Assembly (NCBI RefSeq): GCF_000003815.2
Contig: NC_049992.1
Coordinates: 17,017,379-17,081,378, forward strand
Direction: 5' to 3'
DNA length: 64,000 bases
From: Branchiostoma floridae
Lineage: Eukaryota; Chordata; Leptocardii; Amphioxiformes; Branchiostomatidae
The notes beneath the pieces were generated by a model. The model saw only the letters and a list, made by a program, of their open reading frames with translations. It was not told the DNA's origin and did no database searches. Positions 44,140 to 55,437 of this stretch are shown here, piece by piece. The position numbers were made by a program, and so were the translations under genes. How positions within the stretch are numbered: position 1 is the stretch's first letter; each line of letters opens with the position of its first letter.

Positions 44140-44536
44140 TACACCTTTCTCACGCGGCGGCCATGATAGATCGAAGAAGAGGTCAATGAGGCAAACAGAC
44201 AAAACTTATTTCTAAAATCAGGTCCCATTTAGTTTTCCCCCAAACCACACAAATTTTCATGATATAAGATAGAATAATAAATATTACAAAAAGTGTTATG
44301 CACCGAAAGATGTAGCAATTTAGAGTAGTGTAGACTGACCCCATAGTCCCTTAAGAGATGCAAAATAAAAACATAATAATGCAAATTTTTAACGAAATTG
44401 CAGCCATTCACTTATTGGTCGATTTCCTAATTGGCAGGCTACCATTGGTCGAACTGCTAATTATGATGGACAGCCTTTTGTTTGCCACATTGAACTCGTT
44501 TTAGATCTATCATGGCCGCCGCGTGAGAAAGGTGTA
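44140..44536. mobile_element. TIR element TACACCTTTCTCACGCGGCG...
   Basis: Left end TACACCTTTCTCACGCGGCG with GCCATGATAGATC next; right end is the exact reverse complement for ~33 bp. TA is found at both borders, fitting a TA target site. 397 bp, no ORF. Confidence 0.8.
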
Positions 44537-44932
44537 TATGGCCGTGTTCTGGACGGTTGGATATACCCGTTAATGAGCAAATGACGGCATCCAAAACTCT
44601 ACAGGTGATTTATTTAGAATCACGGCGCGTCTGGAGAAATCTATTTTGATACCAAAGCAAACTTGCATATCTGATAATTATTATAAATGTTATAACCGTA
44701 CATGCTTGTAAAAAAATGGAGGTACTCTTTTAGTTGATTGCTGTTGATACATTCTGGTTAATGTTTAGGTATACCATGGTCTTATTGCCCTTTAAATAAA
44801 GACAATGTGAAATACATTTTCGGCGGTATTAGTCCATATTTGACTGTCGCAAATACTGAAAGCGGACGGAAGGTCCCTGTTCAACTACCGAAAATTCAGC
44901 ACCTCGGAGAGGTCCGTGACAGACTACGGTCC

Positions 44933-45032
44933 NNNNNNNNNNNNNNNNNNNNNNNNNNNNNNNNNNNNNNNNNNNNNNNNNNNNNNNNNNNNNNNNNNNN
45001 NNNNNNNNNNNNNNNNNNNNNNNNNNNNNNNN
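44933..45032. other. Assembly gap (100 N)
   Basis: Run of exactly 100 N, a usual placeholder for unknown length. It lies on the 3' side of the gypsy element and may hide its downstream LTR. Confidence 1.
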
Positions 45033-45109
45033 CACACTCTCCCCTCTTTTAAGTCGTCTCGGAACAATAACAATAACAATAAGAAACTATTAATGAACAC
45101 ATATATATG

Positions 45110-45265
45110 GTTGTTTAGTACTATGAAAAATAAAGGATATATTCTATTCTATTCTCCTTTGCGTTAGCCTCTTTTTTTTTTTTTTTTTTTTAGCTTTGGC
45201 ACCGATAACATCTTTAACCTTGGCACTGATAACATCTTTAACTTTGGCACAGATAGCATCTTCAA
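45110..45265 (+). repeat. Retroposon tail, poly-T and 3 x 25-bp tandem repeat
   Basis: AAAAATAAAGGATATATTC with (TATTC)n looks like a non-LTR tail; a T run follows (45172-45191), then three copies of TTGGCAC(C/T/A)GATA(A/G)CATCTT. Confidence 0.5.
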
Positions 45266-45499
45266 TAAACTGGCTTCACTGCTACTAACAGAAGCTCCAA
45301 CATACTGACTGTTTTAGAACAGTTAACACAACATTAGGCCTGGTCTAAATTCTGAGCTGGAAGTCCTGCAGAGTCCACACAACTGGAATCCATCAGTCTC
45401 TTTGTTATCTATAAATAACCAACATACATGTCTCTCAAATATGGAATGATTTTCCACAATAACCTTGCATTTACTGTCCACAATATAATTGTCCCATGA

Positions 45500-45665
45500 G
45501 ACTCTTCTCATTCAGCGGGTAATCCACGGGCACAGCGGCACTGGTACAGCGGGTAATCCACAGGAATAGTAATATCCACAATAACAGCAGGTAATCCACA
45601 AGAATAGTAATCCACTGGAATAATAATCCATAGCAGTTCACAGTCCACACGAATAACAGGTACTC
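45500..45665. repeat. Irregular GTAATCCAC repeats
   Basis: The word (G)GTAATCCAC(A/G)GG/AAATAGTAAT recurs about five times directly downstream (in element sense) of the integrase stop. Confidence 0.5.
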
Positions 45666-45672
45666 CATCCCC

Positions 45673-47307
45673 TTAGCTGGGCGCGTACATGCGAATTATC
45701 GGTATTAACTGTCCAAAGTGAAGGCACGACTGATATAATTGCCCAGGATGCCCTGCTCCCGCGTTCCACATGTTCAGTGGCCATGGTGTCCCCACATTCC
45801 ACTCTGCTGCATTTACTGTGTTCACCGTTGGTACTCTCAAGTAGCCTGGTTGGCCACCTACATCATATGTGAGAGTCCGTGGTGGTCTCCTATTTCGTCT
45901 TGGTCTGTTCTCTTCTACTTCTGCTGGGTCTGGAACATCCTCAGCACCCTGAGACACACAGGGCTGGTCCTCAGACTCAACTTCAACATCAGTTTCTTCA
46001 TCCCTTTCACTACCTGTACTTCCTCTCTGGTCTTCTTGTTCAGGTCCAATTTCGACTCTGTTGTCTGCAAGTTCTTCTTCCTCATTATCACTCCTCTTGT
46101 CCTCTCTTTGAGGTGTTTTCTCTTTGCTTCGTTTGTCCACTGGAACCTCTAGAGGCAGTCCGTCACACGGTAGTAGCATATTTCTATGCAACACTCTTGA
46201 CCTTCCTTCTCTGCATTCTGGGCGTACCTCATACACTGGAATATCTTTCCCCTTCTGCTTCACAATGATGTGGACTTTGTCCTCCCAGTGGGAACGCAAC
46301 TTGCCCGGTCCTCCTCTGTCCGTCATATTTCGAACAAGGACCCGGTCACCACTGGACAGACTGAGACCGTGCACCCTTCTGTCGTACTGCTTCTTCCCTT
46401 TTGCACCTGTTTTCCTGGCATGCTGACTCGCAATCCTGTAGGCCTCCTGCATGCCACGTTTCCATTTCTTGGCATACTCAGGATATGATTGAACCTCATT
46501 CTCCTTGTCTTCAATCCCGAACATAAGGTCCACTGGCAGGCGGGGGTGATGTCCATACAACAGAAAGTGAGGCGAATACCCAGTGCTCTCATGTCGGGTG
46601 CAGTTGTACGCATGAACCACTTTGTTAAGAGACGCCTTCCAATCTGTTTTCTGGGATTCTGGGAGAGCACGTAACATCGCTAGCAAAGTCCGATTAAACC
46701 TCTCCACCTGACCATTTCCCTGGGGGTGATACGGGGTTGTTCTCGAGGGCGACACTCCACTCAGCTGATGTAGGCGTTGAAACAACTTATTTTCAAACTC
46801 TGCTCCCTGGTCATGGTGAATCTTGAGAGGGTACCCAAATCTAGGAATGAAGTCATTAAAGAGCTTCTCTGCCGCTGTTCTCCCTGACTTGTTCCTGGTT
46901 GCATATGCTTGAGCGAACTGTGTGAAATGGTCCACAACCACCAAAATGTACTCATAGCCACCTTTGCTCCTTTCAAGGTGGACATAGTCAATGGACACCA
47001 GTTGTAGCGGCTCAGTGGTGATGATGTTAGTAAGTGGGGCTTTGTCTGGAATGTTTGGCTTCCGGCGCTTAATGCACTGACACTTGGAGGTACAGTATTC
47101 AACTATGTCTCTCTGCATCTTTGGCCAGTAGAACCGTTGTCTTGCCAGGCTGACAACCCTGTCTGCTCCCAGATGGCCCATTTTGTCATGTAGTTCTTGG
47201 TATACAATGTTTCTATATTCCTTCGGGAGCACTACTTGCAGTACTGGACCAGCTCTCCGGCGGAGAATGCCCTCATCATCGATCTGCAGCTTTTTCCACT
47301 CCCGCAT
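45673..47307 (-). CDS. Ty3/gypsy integrase (pol 3' part)
   Basis: 544 residues. Zinc-binding HHCC: H40 and H45 (HDKMGH), then C72/C76/C78. Core D107 (SIDY), D166 (HHDQGAEF), E202 (GQVERFN); D166 to E202 has exactly 35 residues between, the D,D35E of retroviral/gypsy integrases. A GPY/F-like module ([14 protein letters not shown]) follows, then a long acidic tail; no chromodomain. It inserts element DNA into the host genome. It is in a different frame from the RT-RNase H ORF upstream, so this copy carries a frameshift near 47300. The first Met is only the first after the frame change, not a true start. Confidence 0.95.
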   Translation of the reverse strand: MREWKKLQIDDEGILRRRAGPVLQVVLPKEYRNIVYQELHDKMGHLGADRVVSLARQRFYWPKMQRDIVEYCTSKCQCIKRRKPNIPDKAPLTNIITTEPLQLVSIDYVHLERSKGGYEYILVVVDHFTQFAQAYATRNKSGRTAAEKLFNDFIPRFGYPLKIHHDQGAEFENKLFQRLHQLSGVSPSRTTPYHPQGNGQVERFNRTLLAMLRALPESQKTDWKASLNKVVHAYNCTRHESTGYSPHFLLYGHHPRLPVDLMFGIEDKENEVQSYPEYAKKWKRGMQEAYRIASQHARKTGAKGKKQYDRRVHGLSLSSGDRVLVRNMTDRGGPGKLRSHWEDKVHIIVKQKGKDIPVYEVRPECREGRSRVLHRNMLLPCDGLPLEVPVDKRSKEKTPQREDKRSDNEEEELADNRVEIGPEQEDQRGSTGSERDEETDVEVESEDQPCVSQGAEDVPDPAEVEENRPRRNRRPPRTLTYDVGGQPGYLRVPTVNTVNAAEWNVGTPWPLNMWNAGAGHPGQLYQSCLHFGQLIPIIRMYAPS

Positions 47308-49940
47308 GTATTCTCTTGTACTAATTGAGTTGTCTTGCCTCTCTCGGGTAGTGGGATCCTCCCCCCTTCTTTCAGCTCTATCACCTTTCTAATGGCCGAG
47401 TCCCGACGTTGCGCTTCACCGATCTCCTTCTTGCTCAATGGTCCTATACTTGCACTCTTGTCTTCAGGTGGTAGACTGTCAATGTTCGTAGTGATAGCAC
47501 TTATCCATGTGGCATCTCCTTGATCCACTGCCTGCATGGCCTGGGTGGTGGCACTCAGTACATCACCACTCACTTCTTCTGTGCAGGTAGCCATAAACTG
47601 CTCAGCATCTCCTGGACTTGGTACTCTTGACAGCACATCTGCATCTGCATTGGCTTTCCCAGGTCGGTACTTGATGCTGAAGTTATAGTCCACCAACTCT
47701 GCCACCCATCGGTGACCTGTCGCATTCAACTTGGCCGTGCTCAGAACGTAGGTGAGTGGATTATTGTCGGTATATACTTCAAAAGATGGGGCGTAGTACA
47801 GGTAGTCTCGGAACTTCTCAGTAATGGACCACTTGAGAGCCAAGAACTCCAACTTCCCCGAGTGCATGTGGTAATTCTTCTCTTCCGGTGACAGTGTCCG
47901 TGAACCATATGCAATCACCCGGAGCTTGCCCTCTTGCTGTTGATATAATACTGCGCCCAAACCATTGGCTGATGCATCTGTGTGCAGGATAAATGGTTTC
48001 TCAAAGTCAGGGTAGGCCATCACAGGTGGGCTGGTCAGTTGTTCTGTCAGTTGATTAAGGATATCTTGGTGTTCCTCAGTCCACTGGACTGGTTGCTTCG
48101 CAGCACTGTCCGACAGCAGGTCGTACAGTGGTTTAGCAATTCTACTGAAGTCCTTGATGTACGTCCTGTAGTACCCGAGGAACCCAAGCACCCGTCGTAC
48201 ATCTCCTACAGTAGTGGGCTTCTTGTCTCTGATTGCCTTGACTGCTGCTGTATCTTCTGGATCCATCGTGTACCCATCTGCAGTGACTAGCTTCCCGACA
48301 TACCTCACCTGTCGTCGGAACATCACACATTTCTTTGGCTTCAACTTACAGCCATGTTCCTGGAACCTGCGCAACACTCTCCTGATGCGCTCGACATGTG
48401 ACTCAAAGCCTTCGCTGTAGACCATGGTGTCATCCATATACGGCTCGCATATTTCATGGCTCAAGCCCTCGAGTACTTCTTCCATATGCCGTTGGAATGA
48501 TGGAGGCGCGTTCTTTAATCCCATGGGGACGCGAACCCACTCATAGAGTCCGTATGGCGTTACAAATGCTGTGTATTTCCTACTTTCTTCCTCCATGTAC
48601 CCCTGATGGTACGCCTTTCCTAGATCCAGTACAGAGAACCATGTGTTTCCCTTCAACCTGTTGAGCACATCTTGAATCCTCGGGAGGGGCTGGCGATCTG
48701 GCACTGTTTTCTCGTTCAGTGCCCGGTAATCAATACATAGTCTCATTCCTCCATCCTTCTTCCGTACGCACACCATTGGTGATGAATATGGTGATTTGGA
48801 TTTCGTGATCCATTCTTGGTTAATCAAATCTTCGATATATTCCTTAACCTCCTTGTACAGTGGGGTGGGAATTGACACATAATTCTTCTGAACTGGTTCT
48901 TTATCAGTCAGGTTGATGTTTAACTTGAGCCCCTCCATGCTGCCAATGTCGGACTCATCTCTGGAGAATGCCCCCGATTCCTCACGAAGCATCTGTCGCA
49001 CTATCTTCCTCTGTTCTTCACTCAGATGAGACAAGTCAACTGGAGGGTCCCACAACTCATCAGGTGCATCCTGCTCTGCCTGGACTGTGTTGACTTGAGC
49101 TGGTTGTTTTGTTTGCTGATGGCTGTCGTTTACTGGTCTCACATCAACTGGAACCATTGATCTGATAGGTTCTATCTGACCCAAGACTGTCCTCGCAGGA
49201 AGGTAGACATCATAACTGTTAGGGTTGCTTACAGGCACTCTTATCAAACTAGTTGAACTCACCCTTGTGAGTACTGACTCCACCTCCAAGCCCGTGGGCC
49301 AACTCCCTCCTATATCTGGCTCAAACAAGACAGATTGTTTCTCTTCCACTGAACCTGTAGGAATTCTACATCTAACCTGGACAGTGGCTCCTCGTGGTAT
49401 CTTGATTCTCTTCCGGCCAACCCTTACTCTCACCAAGTTTGTCTTACTAAAATCTTCCATCATGCAGACCAGCGCCTCTGCCTCTCCAGCTTCTACTGGC
49501 ACCGCCTGAGACAGCAGAGCAGCTCCGGAGCAGCCGTTCCTGGCACACACACTCTGCATCTCCTCAATCACGTTGTAGCCAATTATTGGGTGCTCCTGTT
49601 TGTCATCTGATGTCACCAAGAATGGCACAGTTAGCTCTGGTGTGTCTTTCTCGCTAACCATTTTAAACTTCACTTCGATCCAGCCATCATATGGTATATT
49701 GGTGCCGTTTGCAGCCTGTAAGTTGAAGTCTACTCCTCCCAGTATGTCGATCAATGGCTGAATTTCTGTTTTGGGCAGGTATTTTGTTCTCCACTTGTTT
49801 GTCATGATACTCACTTGGGCTCCCGTGTCCCATAACGCTTGGGTTTGTACGTCCTCTAAGTGACAAGAGACAAGGCACTTGTTTCCAACCAGCCTGGTTA
49901 ACTTTCCTCTTTGTTTGGGTGTTAAGCGTGATGACATCAT
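47232..49940 (-). CDS. Ty3/gypsy protease - reverse transcriptase - RNase H
   Basis: 902 residues. Aspartic protease DTGA at 38-41; RT with [18 protein letters not shown] and the catalytic YMDD at about 500-504; RNase H with HTDAS (~652), KLEFLAL and YTDNNPL. This makes the cDNA copy of the element. The frame is open upstream past the gag stop and is in the -1 frame relative to gag, so Met1 is unlikely to be a real start; translation by frameshift is usual. The last ~26 codons (after TTQLVQENT) are out-of-frame reading over the start of the integrase region. Apart from that break the domains look complete. Confidence 0.95.
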   Translation of the reverse strand: MMSSRLTPKQRGKLTRLVGNKCLVSCHLEDVQTQALWDTGAQVSIMTNKWRTKYLPKTEIQPLIDILGGVDFNLQAANGTNIPYDGWIEVKFKMVSEKDTPELTVPFLVTSDDKQEHPIIGYNVIEEMQSVCARNGCSGAALLSQAVPVEAGEAEALVCMMEDFSKTNLVRVRVGRKRIKIPRGATVQVRCRIPTGSVEEKQSVLFEPDIGGSWPTGLEVESVLTRVSSTSLIRVPVSNPNSYDVYLPARTVLGQIEPIRSMVPVDVRPVNDSHQQTKQPAQVNTVQAEQDAPDELWDPPVDLSHLSEEQRKIVRQMLREESGAFSRDESDIGSMEGLKLNINLTDKEPVQKNYVSIPTPLYKEVKEYIEDLINQEWITKSKSPYSSPMVCVRKKDGGMRLCIDYRALNEKTVPDRQPLPRIQDVLNRLKGNTWFSVLDLGKAYHQGYMEEESRKYTAFVTPYGLYEWVRVPMGLKNAPPSFQRHMEEVLEGLSHEICEPYMDDTMVYSEGFESHVERIRRVLRRFQEHGCKLKPKKCVMFRRQVRYVGKLVTADGYTMDPEDTAAVKAIRDKKPTTVGDVRRVLGFLGYYRTYIKDFSRIAKPLYDLLSDSAAKQPVQWTEEHQDILNQLTEQLTSPPVMAYPDFEKPFILHTDASANGLGAVLYQQQEGKLRVIAYGSRTLSPEEKNYHMHSGKLEFLALKWSITEKFRDYLYYAPSFEVYTDNNPLTYVLSTAKLNATGHRWVAELVDYNFSIKYRPGKANADADVLSRVPSPGDAEQFMATCTEEVSGDVLSATTQAMQAVDQGDATWISAITTNIDSLPPEDKSASIGPLSKKEIGEAQRRDSAIRKVIELKEGGRIPLPERGKTTQLVQENTCGSGKSCRSMMRAFSAGELVQYCK

Positions 49941-50041
49941 ATTGACATTACCGGTATATTGACTCTGTTCTGTTCTCTTTGGTTCTGTTCTACTTCTAGT
50001 ATCTACTGGTGGGTGGTGGGACTGCGTGGTATTCTTCAGGG

Positions 50042-51280
50042 CTACTCCCCGTCCCTTGGGAGGGCCCTGGACTCGTTTCCCCGGGGAGCAGCCTGACTAC
50101 GGCATTCCCTGGCTTGGTGGTTGGTTCTTCCACACACGAAGCAGTGGTTGCATCTCTCTGCGCGCGCCTGCCAGCATTGGTCGCACAGCCTTCTTGGTCT
50201 TGCTGTCACCACATTAATCCCAGTACGAGTAGTATTTGTATCTGTAGTGTTTACTCTGGCAGCACTTCTCTTCTTCTCCTCTCTCTCCTGCTTGTCAATC
50301 ACTGCCCTGCCCACTTTCTCCAACAGCTCAACATCCGTGGTCCCACACTTCCGGTCGAGGTGAGGCTGTATTTCCAGCCTGATTGCATCATCACTCAGGC
50401 CAGTCAGGACTGCCCGCAGGAACATGGCCTGCACAAGACCTGCGCTGTACAACTCGTCTTCTTCTTCATTAGCCTCTATAACTCGGTCCCTCAGATCCAT
50501 CATTCTCATCAGGAAGTTCTGGGGAGACTCCTCGTTTGCCTGTTTCCCCATGCTCAGCTTACGATACAGGTCAGTCGCTGTACACTGTGGACACTGGGCC
50601 TTCACCACCTGCTCGACTGTCTCCAGGTCCATTTCCTTACCTTCCAGGTAAGAACGGAGGGCTGATTCTGCTGGGATGGCTCTAATCACCGCGTCTACGA
50701 CCGCCTCCTCTGTATATCCCTGCTTCAGGCCACTGTTGACCTGGTACGTGAGGGACTTGAAGCTGAGGGTACCCACTTGGCCGATTATTTTGAACTCCTT
50801 CCTGCTCACATGGTGAGGTGCAGCTGGTCTAGTGTTAGTCTTCCAGTGGGTCTTCCTGACAGTGTCGACCCCTCCAGCAACTGATCGAGTGTTAGTGTTC
50901 CATAGGGTCTTCCTTACAGTGTCAATCCCCTCAGGTGACTCCAGGTGGTCCAACCTTCCTCCTAATTTCTTAACCTCTGTGCAACACCCCGTGACAACAT
51001 TTGCTAGGTGAGTAGTGGCATCAACCAACTCTTTCACGGTGACTTCAACACTATTCTTATTCAGCTGGAGCCCTGGTGGCGTCTGGGAATGGAGGGGATA
51101 AGGCCCGCTTAACTGTGGAAGGTCGCTAGGTTTCGTCATATCAGACTGTCTCTTAGGCTTCACATCAGATGTTGTGGACTGTTTTGGACGTAAGAATTCT
51201 TCCACTGATCTTGTTAACTCCTCTACCGATTCCATTTTGATTCCACCTTGCGCCATTCTTCCCTTTGTATCTCTTCCCAC
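50042..51280 (-). CDS. Ty3/gypsy Gag with CCHC zinc knuckle
   Basis: 412 residues, the structural protein that packages element RNA. The middle is a helical capsid-like region; near the end CFVCGRTNHQAREC fits the nucleocapsid C-x2-C-x4-H-x4-C. A tandem repeat of TVRKT(L/H)W(N/K)TNTR is seen before the capsid. The frame is intact. No LTR pair could be found on either side: the 3' side runs into repeats and a gap. Confidence 0.9.
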   Translation of the reverse strand: MGRDTKGRMAQGGIKMESVEELTRSVEEFLRPKQSTTSDVKPKRQSDMTKPSDLPQLSGPYPLHSQTPPGLQLNKNSVEVTVKELVDATTHLANVVTGCCTEVKKLGGRLDHLESPEGIDTVRKTLWNTNTRSVAGGVDTVRKTHWKTNTRPAAPHHVSRKEFKIIGQVGTLSFKSLTYQVNSGLKQGYTEEAVVDAVIRAIPAESALRSYLEGKEMDLETVEQVVKAQCPQCTATDLYRKLSMGKQANEESPQNFLMRMMDLRDRVIEANEEEDELYSAGLVQAMFLRAVLTGLSDDAIRLEIQPHLDRKCGTTDVELLEKVGRAVIDKQEREEKKRSAARVNTTDTNTTRTGINVVTARPRRLCDQCWQARAERCNHCFVCGRTNHQARECRSQAAPRGNESRALPRDGE

Positions 51281-51652
51281 AACAACAGTTCTTATCGGTA
51301 CGGTCGCCCTCCCCCTCTACAACCGCAGCGCCATCTTGTTGACCTCTGAACTATTTGTTTACAACAAATTGACCTCTCTGACCTGTGGTCACGTGTCTTC
51401 TTTGGCGCGAATCCTTTTCTGTCACAACGTCTGGCTCCAGTGGCGGTCAAACTTCTCCTGTCGTGATCATCCGATCGGCTCCCTTTCCTCTAAGTTTTAC
51501 GATCTCGGTAGAACCTCCATTTTGTTACCCTCGTTCTGTCCACTTTAGATGATGTTTAGGGAGCCCAGAGGTGACACAAGAGCGACTAGGAGACTGGAGT
51601 TGAAACGACGTGAATTGATGTTTATTCCTTTTCCCGGCTACTGCCCCGACGC
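51281..51652. other. Gap between gypsy gag and zinc-finger ORF
   Basis: Should hold the gypsy leader and possibly part of an LTR. Reading on the - strand, TGGAGCCAGACGTTGTG (51424-51440) starts with TGG and could be a primer-binding site, but I do not recognise the tRNA and no matching LTR copy exists in the window. Confidence 0.3.
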
Positions 51653-52147
51653 ATGCGCGTCGGCCCGGACTATCCCATTATCCATAAAGGGGGTTATTTC
51701 TACATGGCAACACATACAGGAGAAAAACCTTACAAGTGTGACCTATGTGACTATTCGGCAGCACTAAAATCCAACCTAGCTCAGCATCTAGCAAAGCACC
51801 AAGGTCTAAAACCCTACACGTGTGGGGAGTGTAACTATTCTACAAGATATAAATCGGGTTTGGTCATACATACAAGAAAGCACACCAATGAAAAACCCTA
51901 TATATGCGGGGAATGTGGGTACAGGACAACTCAACAGTGTAGCTTATCTATGCATATGAGAACACATACTGGAGAAAAACCCTACAAGTGTGACCAGTGT
52001 AACTATTCTGCTGTAAACAAATCAACTTTGGACCAGCATATGGCGACGCACACAGGTGAGAAACCCTTCATGTGTGGGGAGTGTGGGTTTAGGACAGCTC
52101 GGAAGTCAACCTTGTCCAGACACATGGGAACCCATACACTAGAATAA
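51653..52147 (+). CDS. C2H2 zinc-finger protein, five fingers (perhaps 3' exon or truncated copy)
   Basis: 164 codons. Five classical fingers joined by TGEKP-type linkers: CDLCDYSAALKSNLAQHLAKH, CGECNYSTRYKSGLVIHTRKH, CGECGYRTTQQCSLSMHMRTH and two more ending in ATH and GTH, then a stop. Before them is the tail of a lost finger (GGYFYMATHTGEKP), so the array is 5'-truncated or the upstream fingers are elsewhere. Fingers of this CxxCxYR/ST style are amplified in lancelet genomes, to my memory. DNA binding is expected, target unknown. The gypsy element begins 370 bp away in the opposite direction. Whether it is transcribed cannot be told. Confidence 0.8.
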   Translation: MRVGPDYPIIHKGGYFYMATHTGEKPYKCDLCDYSAALKSNLAQHLAKHQGLKPYTCGECNYSTRYKSGLVIHTRKHTNEKPYICGECGYRTTQQCSLSMHMRTHTGEKPYKCDQCNYSAVNKSTLDQHMATHTGEKPFMCGECGFRTARKSTLSRHMGTHTLE

Positions 52148-53600
52148 CCAAATAAGGACAATCCACTTGGCAGTTGCTAAATACTATACAAAACACGTGG
52201 AAGAAAGTCAGTGTTACTACTCAACAATGTGGACCTATATATGTACATGTGTGACTGAATTTTGATCCGAGGCATCCAAGAAAACGGATGACGACTCTGA
52301 CGGAGAGTCTGGATACAGGATAAGTGATGTTTTGACGCTGTGCGACCCTTCAGGAAATTATTAGTGTTTCTCATCTGATTATTGTCAGGCCTCGTAGAGT
52401 TTAAAGGATAACACTGCATGTGAAACTTGGATTGATTATTTCTAGCATACATAATACAGTGTGTAAGAATTATAGAATGACTTAAAAGACAGTCATTTTA
52501 GAAGTTTATAAATTGTTTTCAAAAAGGCCTTCAAAGCAAGTTAATGCATCTGAATTGTGGTTTTATCATTTTGTATATTCTTAAAACAACTGTACCTTCA
52601 GTTAGTAATATTTTTTCTACTTGCTTAGAATAGGTCTATTCAGTAGTGAATACCAGAAAAGTCTGGGTTCAATGAAATACGTTTGAACAATTACAATAGT
52701 GTAAGGGATTTTTACAACTTTTCTGTCAACTAACCTACAAGACCAATGTTAATGACTGTGCACACAATTTGAAACTGGGTAATTAATTTCTGAGCATGCC
52801 TGTTCTTATTCTATACAGAAAAAAAAAACGACACTTTAGTCCACTCACATTATCGAAGTTTTTTCAACTGACCTGTTAATTATAACATTTATACTTTTTA
52901 ACTGTGTAGTCTTAATATCTACTTTTTTAAACTAACCTGTTTACGTTTATTATATTATCGAAGTGTTAGTAATTATATTATTAGCTGTACCGTCCTCAGA
53001 AAGCAACTGCAGACTATATCTAGTCAGGTACACAAAATTTTGGAGCAGTTTTTGTTTTATTCTACGGAGTAAATAAAACTGCATTTAAAGCAAATATTGT
53101 CTATCATTCAGAAACTATACCGACCAGTAAAAAAACTTCATACTCGGGTGACTTGAGATCTATGGTAGAATAGAGTTTTTACCGTAAAACGTTGTTATCT
53201 GCGATTTTATTTTAATACGCTCTAATCAAATATGAAAACAGCTAATTTATCTTACAAGACTTAACCATTGTTCTGCTGGCAATTTTTGGCCTATTCAATC
53301 TCCCAGAGCTGAATTCTTCATCAGATCAGTAAAACTTGACCTGTTCTGTGCTGCTGCTGCAGATTTACTCCCCCATTCGATGGGTTTTGAGTGGTATGTA
53401 ACTTTTCACATGATAAATACCATTAACCTTAAAGAATACAGCTCAGCATGACATAGGTTAAATATTTCCATTCTGTATATAAACGAGCTTAGTGGGACAA
53501 CGGTTAAGCAATTGCCAATCATGCTAACGTGTCGATAGGATTCACAGGACTATTCCGAATGCCACACCAGGCCCGCGCGCCGAAGCCAGGTGGAATTCTT
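52148..53600. other. Intergenic, no gene seen
   Basis: AT-rich, possibly the 3' UTR of the zinc-finger gene in its first part. No repeats recognised. Confidence 0.45.
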
Positions 53601-53619
53601 TTGTTTTTCTGACCTCAGG

Positions 53620-54040
53620 TGATAGCATAGATTATGCTAATGCATATAGGAGGCTTGGGTATAAGAATAAGTCCCAGATTAGAGACATACGTCTTTCTTA
53701 CTGGGGAGGAGCCAGGGTGGCTGTCAGACGGATCAGGATGGCAAAGGTTCCCTCAGTAACCCCGTGCAGGAGGTATCAGGGAGGCAGCGGCGGCACCAAC
53801 ACAAGTCAACCGTCAGGCAGTACCAGCAGCGCCCCCGCCAGCTAGGACAAGGCCTCATGCAGCCGCAGCAACAACCCCAGCAGCACATGGAGGACAACAG
53901 CAAGCGGTGGCGGTAGCGTCTTCCAGGCCGTGGGGAGGTCCTCAAGCCGCCGCAGCCGCCGTACCAGCGGCGTGTTCCACAGGCGGCAGCCGCACAAGTT
54001 CTGGCGCCGCTAGTACAGGGCGCGGCATGCCGGCAGGGAA
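53620..54040 (+). pseudogene. Degenerate coding-like GC-rich segment
   Basis: One frame reads DYANAYRRLGYKNKSQIRDI, then SYWGGARVAVRRIRMAK, before frame breaks; it is followed by CAG/GCC-rich DNA that could encode Gln/Ala-rich sequence in shifting frames. It looks like the remains of a coding region. Family not recognised. Confidence 0.3.
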
Positions 54041-54130
54041 TATGCTGTAGGAGGTAAAGAGCGTGGTTGCTACGTTTTTGGCCGGTAAAATTCGCGTATG
54101 ATTTTTAAATTTGATTTTATTTGTGCTGTT

Positions 54131-55080
54131 TTAACCCCCATCCGACCGTTACATTTTTACGACGAATCTGACCGTATGGGGTCATTTTTGACCCCATTTT
54201 GTTTTACTCATAGACATATTTCTGCTGGCTTATTTTGTCATTAATATGTATTTACTGTTTCACCAATCTATAAAAAACATTTTGACAAGTTTTGGTATCA
54301 GTAGTTATAACTCATTATCATAATTTATGCAGAAAATGAGGAGAAACCACATTTGCTCTGAAAATCTACCATACTCAACCTACTTAAACAATGTTTTGTC
54401 TTATCGATTTTTAAACAAAGGTTTTGATGCTGCAATAATACTTATAGCATAATTATGCTATTTAACAAGAAAAAATACAATATTTGTGAAAAGTAACGAA
54501 TTTATTACTTAAGTATGCACCACATTCCGCCATCGAAACACACACACACAATAACTCGTGTCTATTTTCCCGCAATGATCTTTCTTGTAGGTTCCTTCTG
54601 CATATTCTGTCTATATATTGTTTCATAATTAATTAGAAACATTTTCATTTTCATTAGCAAAGGTTATTAGTGCATATTATCATAATTTATGCAGAATGTC
54701 GAAAAAACTGTGTTTTACACTAAAATACTAAATTTCTTTCAAAATATTCAGTGTTTAATCATCTAAGCAACTATAACATATTGCTGTAATAGCAATGATG
54801 AGGAATGCCTGTTATTTTATTGAAATATCTTGATATTTATGTAATTAATGATTCATAATTGGCTGGGGTCATTTTTGACCCCACCGAACCAGACACAAAC
54901 TTTCAAGTATAGCTTATTCAATAATGAACAAAACTCGGTGAAAAATTGGTAGATGTTGTAAGACATGTATACAAACAAATTCATGGGAGGAAATTTTTCT
55001 CCGATGAAAAATGTTGCTATGACAGATAAAAATATACGCCTGGGGTCAAAAATGACCCCATACGGTCGGATGAGGGTTAA
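54131..55080. mobile_element. TTAA-flanked piggyBac-like MITE (CCCTCATCCGACCG family), copy 1
   Basis: 950 bp from TTAACCCCCATCCGACCG to CGGTCGGATGAGGGTTAA. The palindrome GGGGTCATTTTTGACCCC (or its inverse) occurs three times: next to the left end, near 54866, and next to the right end. About 90% like 58046-58996. No transposase; TTAA plus CCC...GGG ends point to piggyBac. Confidence 0.85.
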
Positions 55081-55437
55081 CAATAGTTGAACGGATCACT
55101 GTGTAAAAATTTTACGTGGCCGCCATTTTCTTTGCATTTGTTGCTGTTGTTTGTAGATATTTGCATTTGCAAGTTTTCATGTTTGATGTTTGTGTATTAC
55201 GAAGACAGTGAAAGTGTGGGAGTTAAAGTTATCCTAGTTTTATTTTTTGATGATTTTATCGGTGTATTTTGTGTTTGGTGTCAGTAACATGTTAGTGACA
55301 GTGGTAATTGTTTGTTGGTATTTGCATATTGAGAGTTTTGTAGAGTAACAGGAAGGTGTTGGATTATACCACTCCTTTGGAGGGGCGAACACTGTAAAGG
55401 CTTGTTTTTAATAAAAAAATATATTTTATTTTAGGCG
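55081..55437. other. Unique spacer, no gene seen
   Basis: Short AT-rich spacer between the MITE and the minisatellite. The 66-codon ORF at 55087 has no family features. Confidence 0.4.

Noticed and set aside
45033-45052. Pyrimidine run taken as a gypsy polypurine tract (minus strand) with an LTR start in the gap
   Set aside because: The following DNA looks like another retroposon's 3' end (AATAAAGG and TATTC repeats), and the distance to the integrase stop is over 600 bp.
51424-51440. Gypsy primer-binding site
   Set aside because: Begins TGG on the minus strand but I could not match a tRNA 3' end or find LTR borders next to it; kept only as a weak note.
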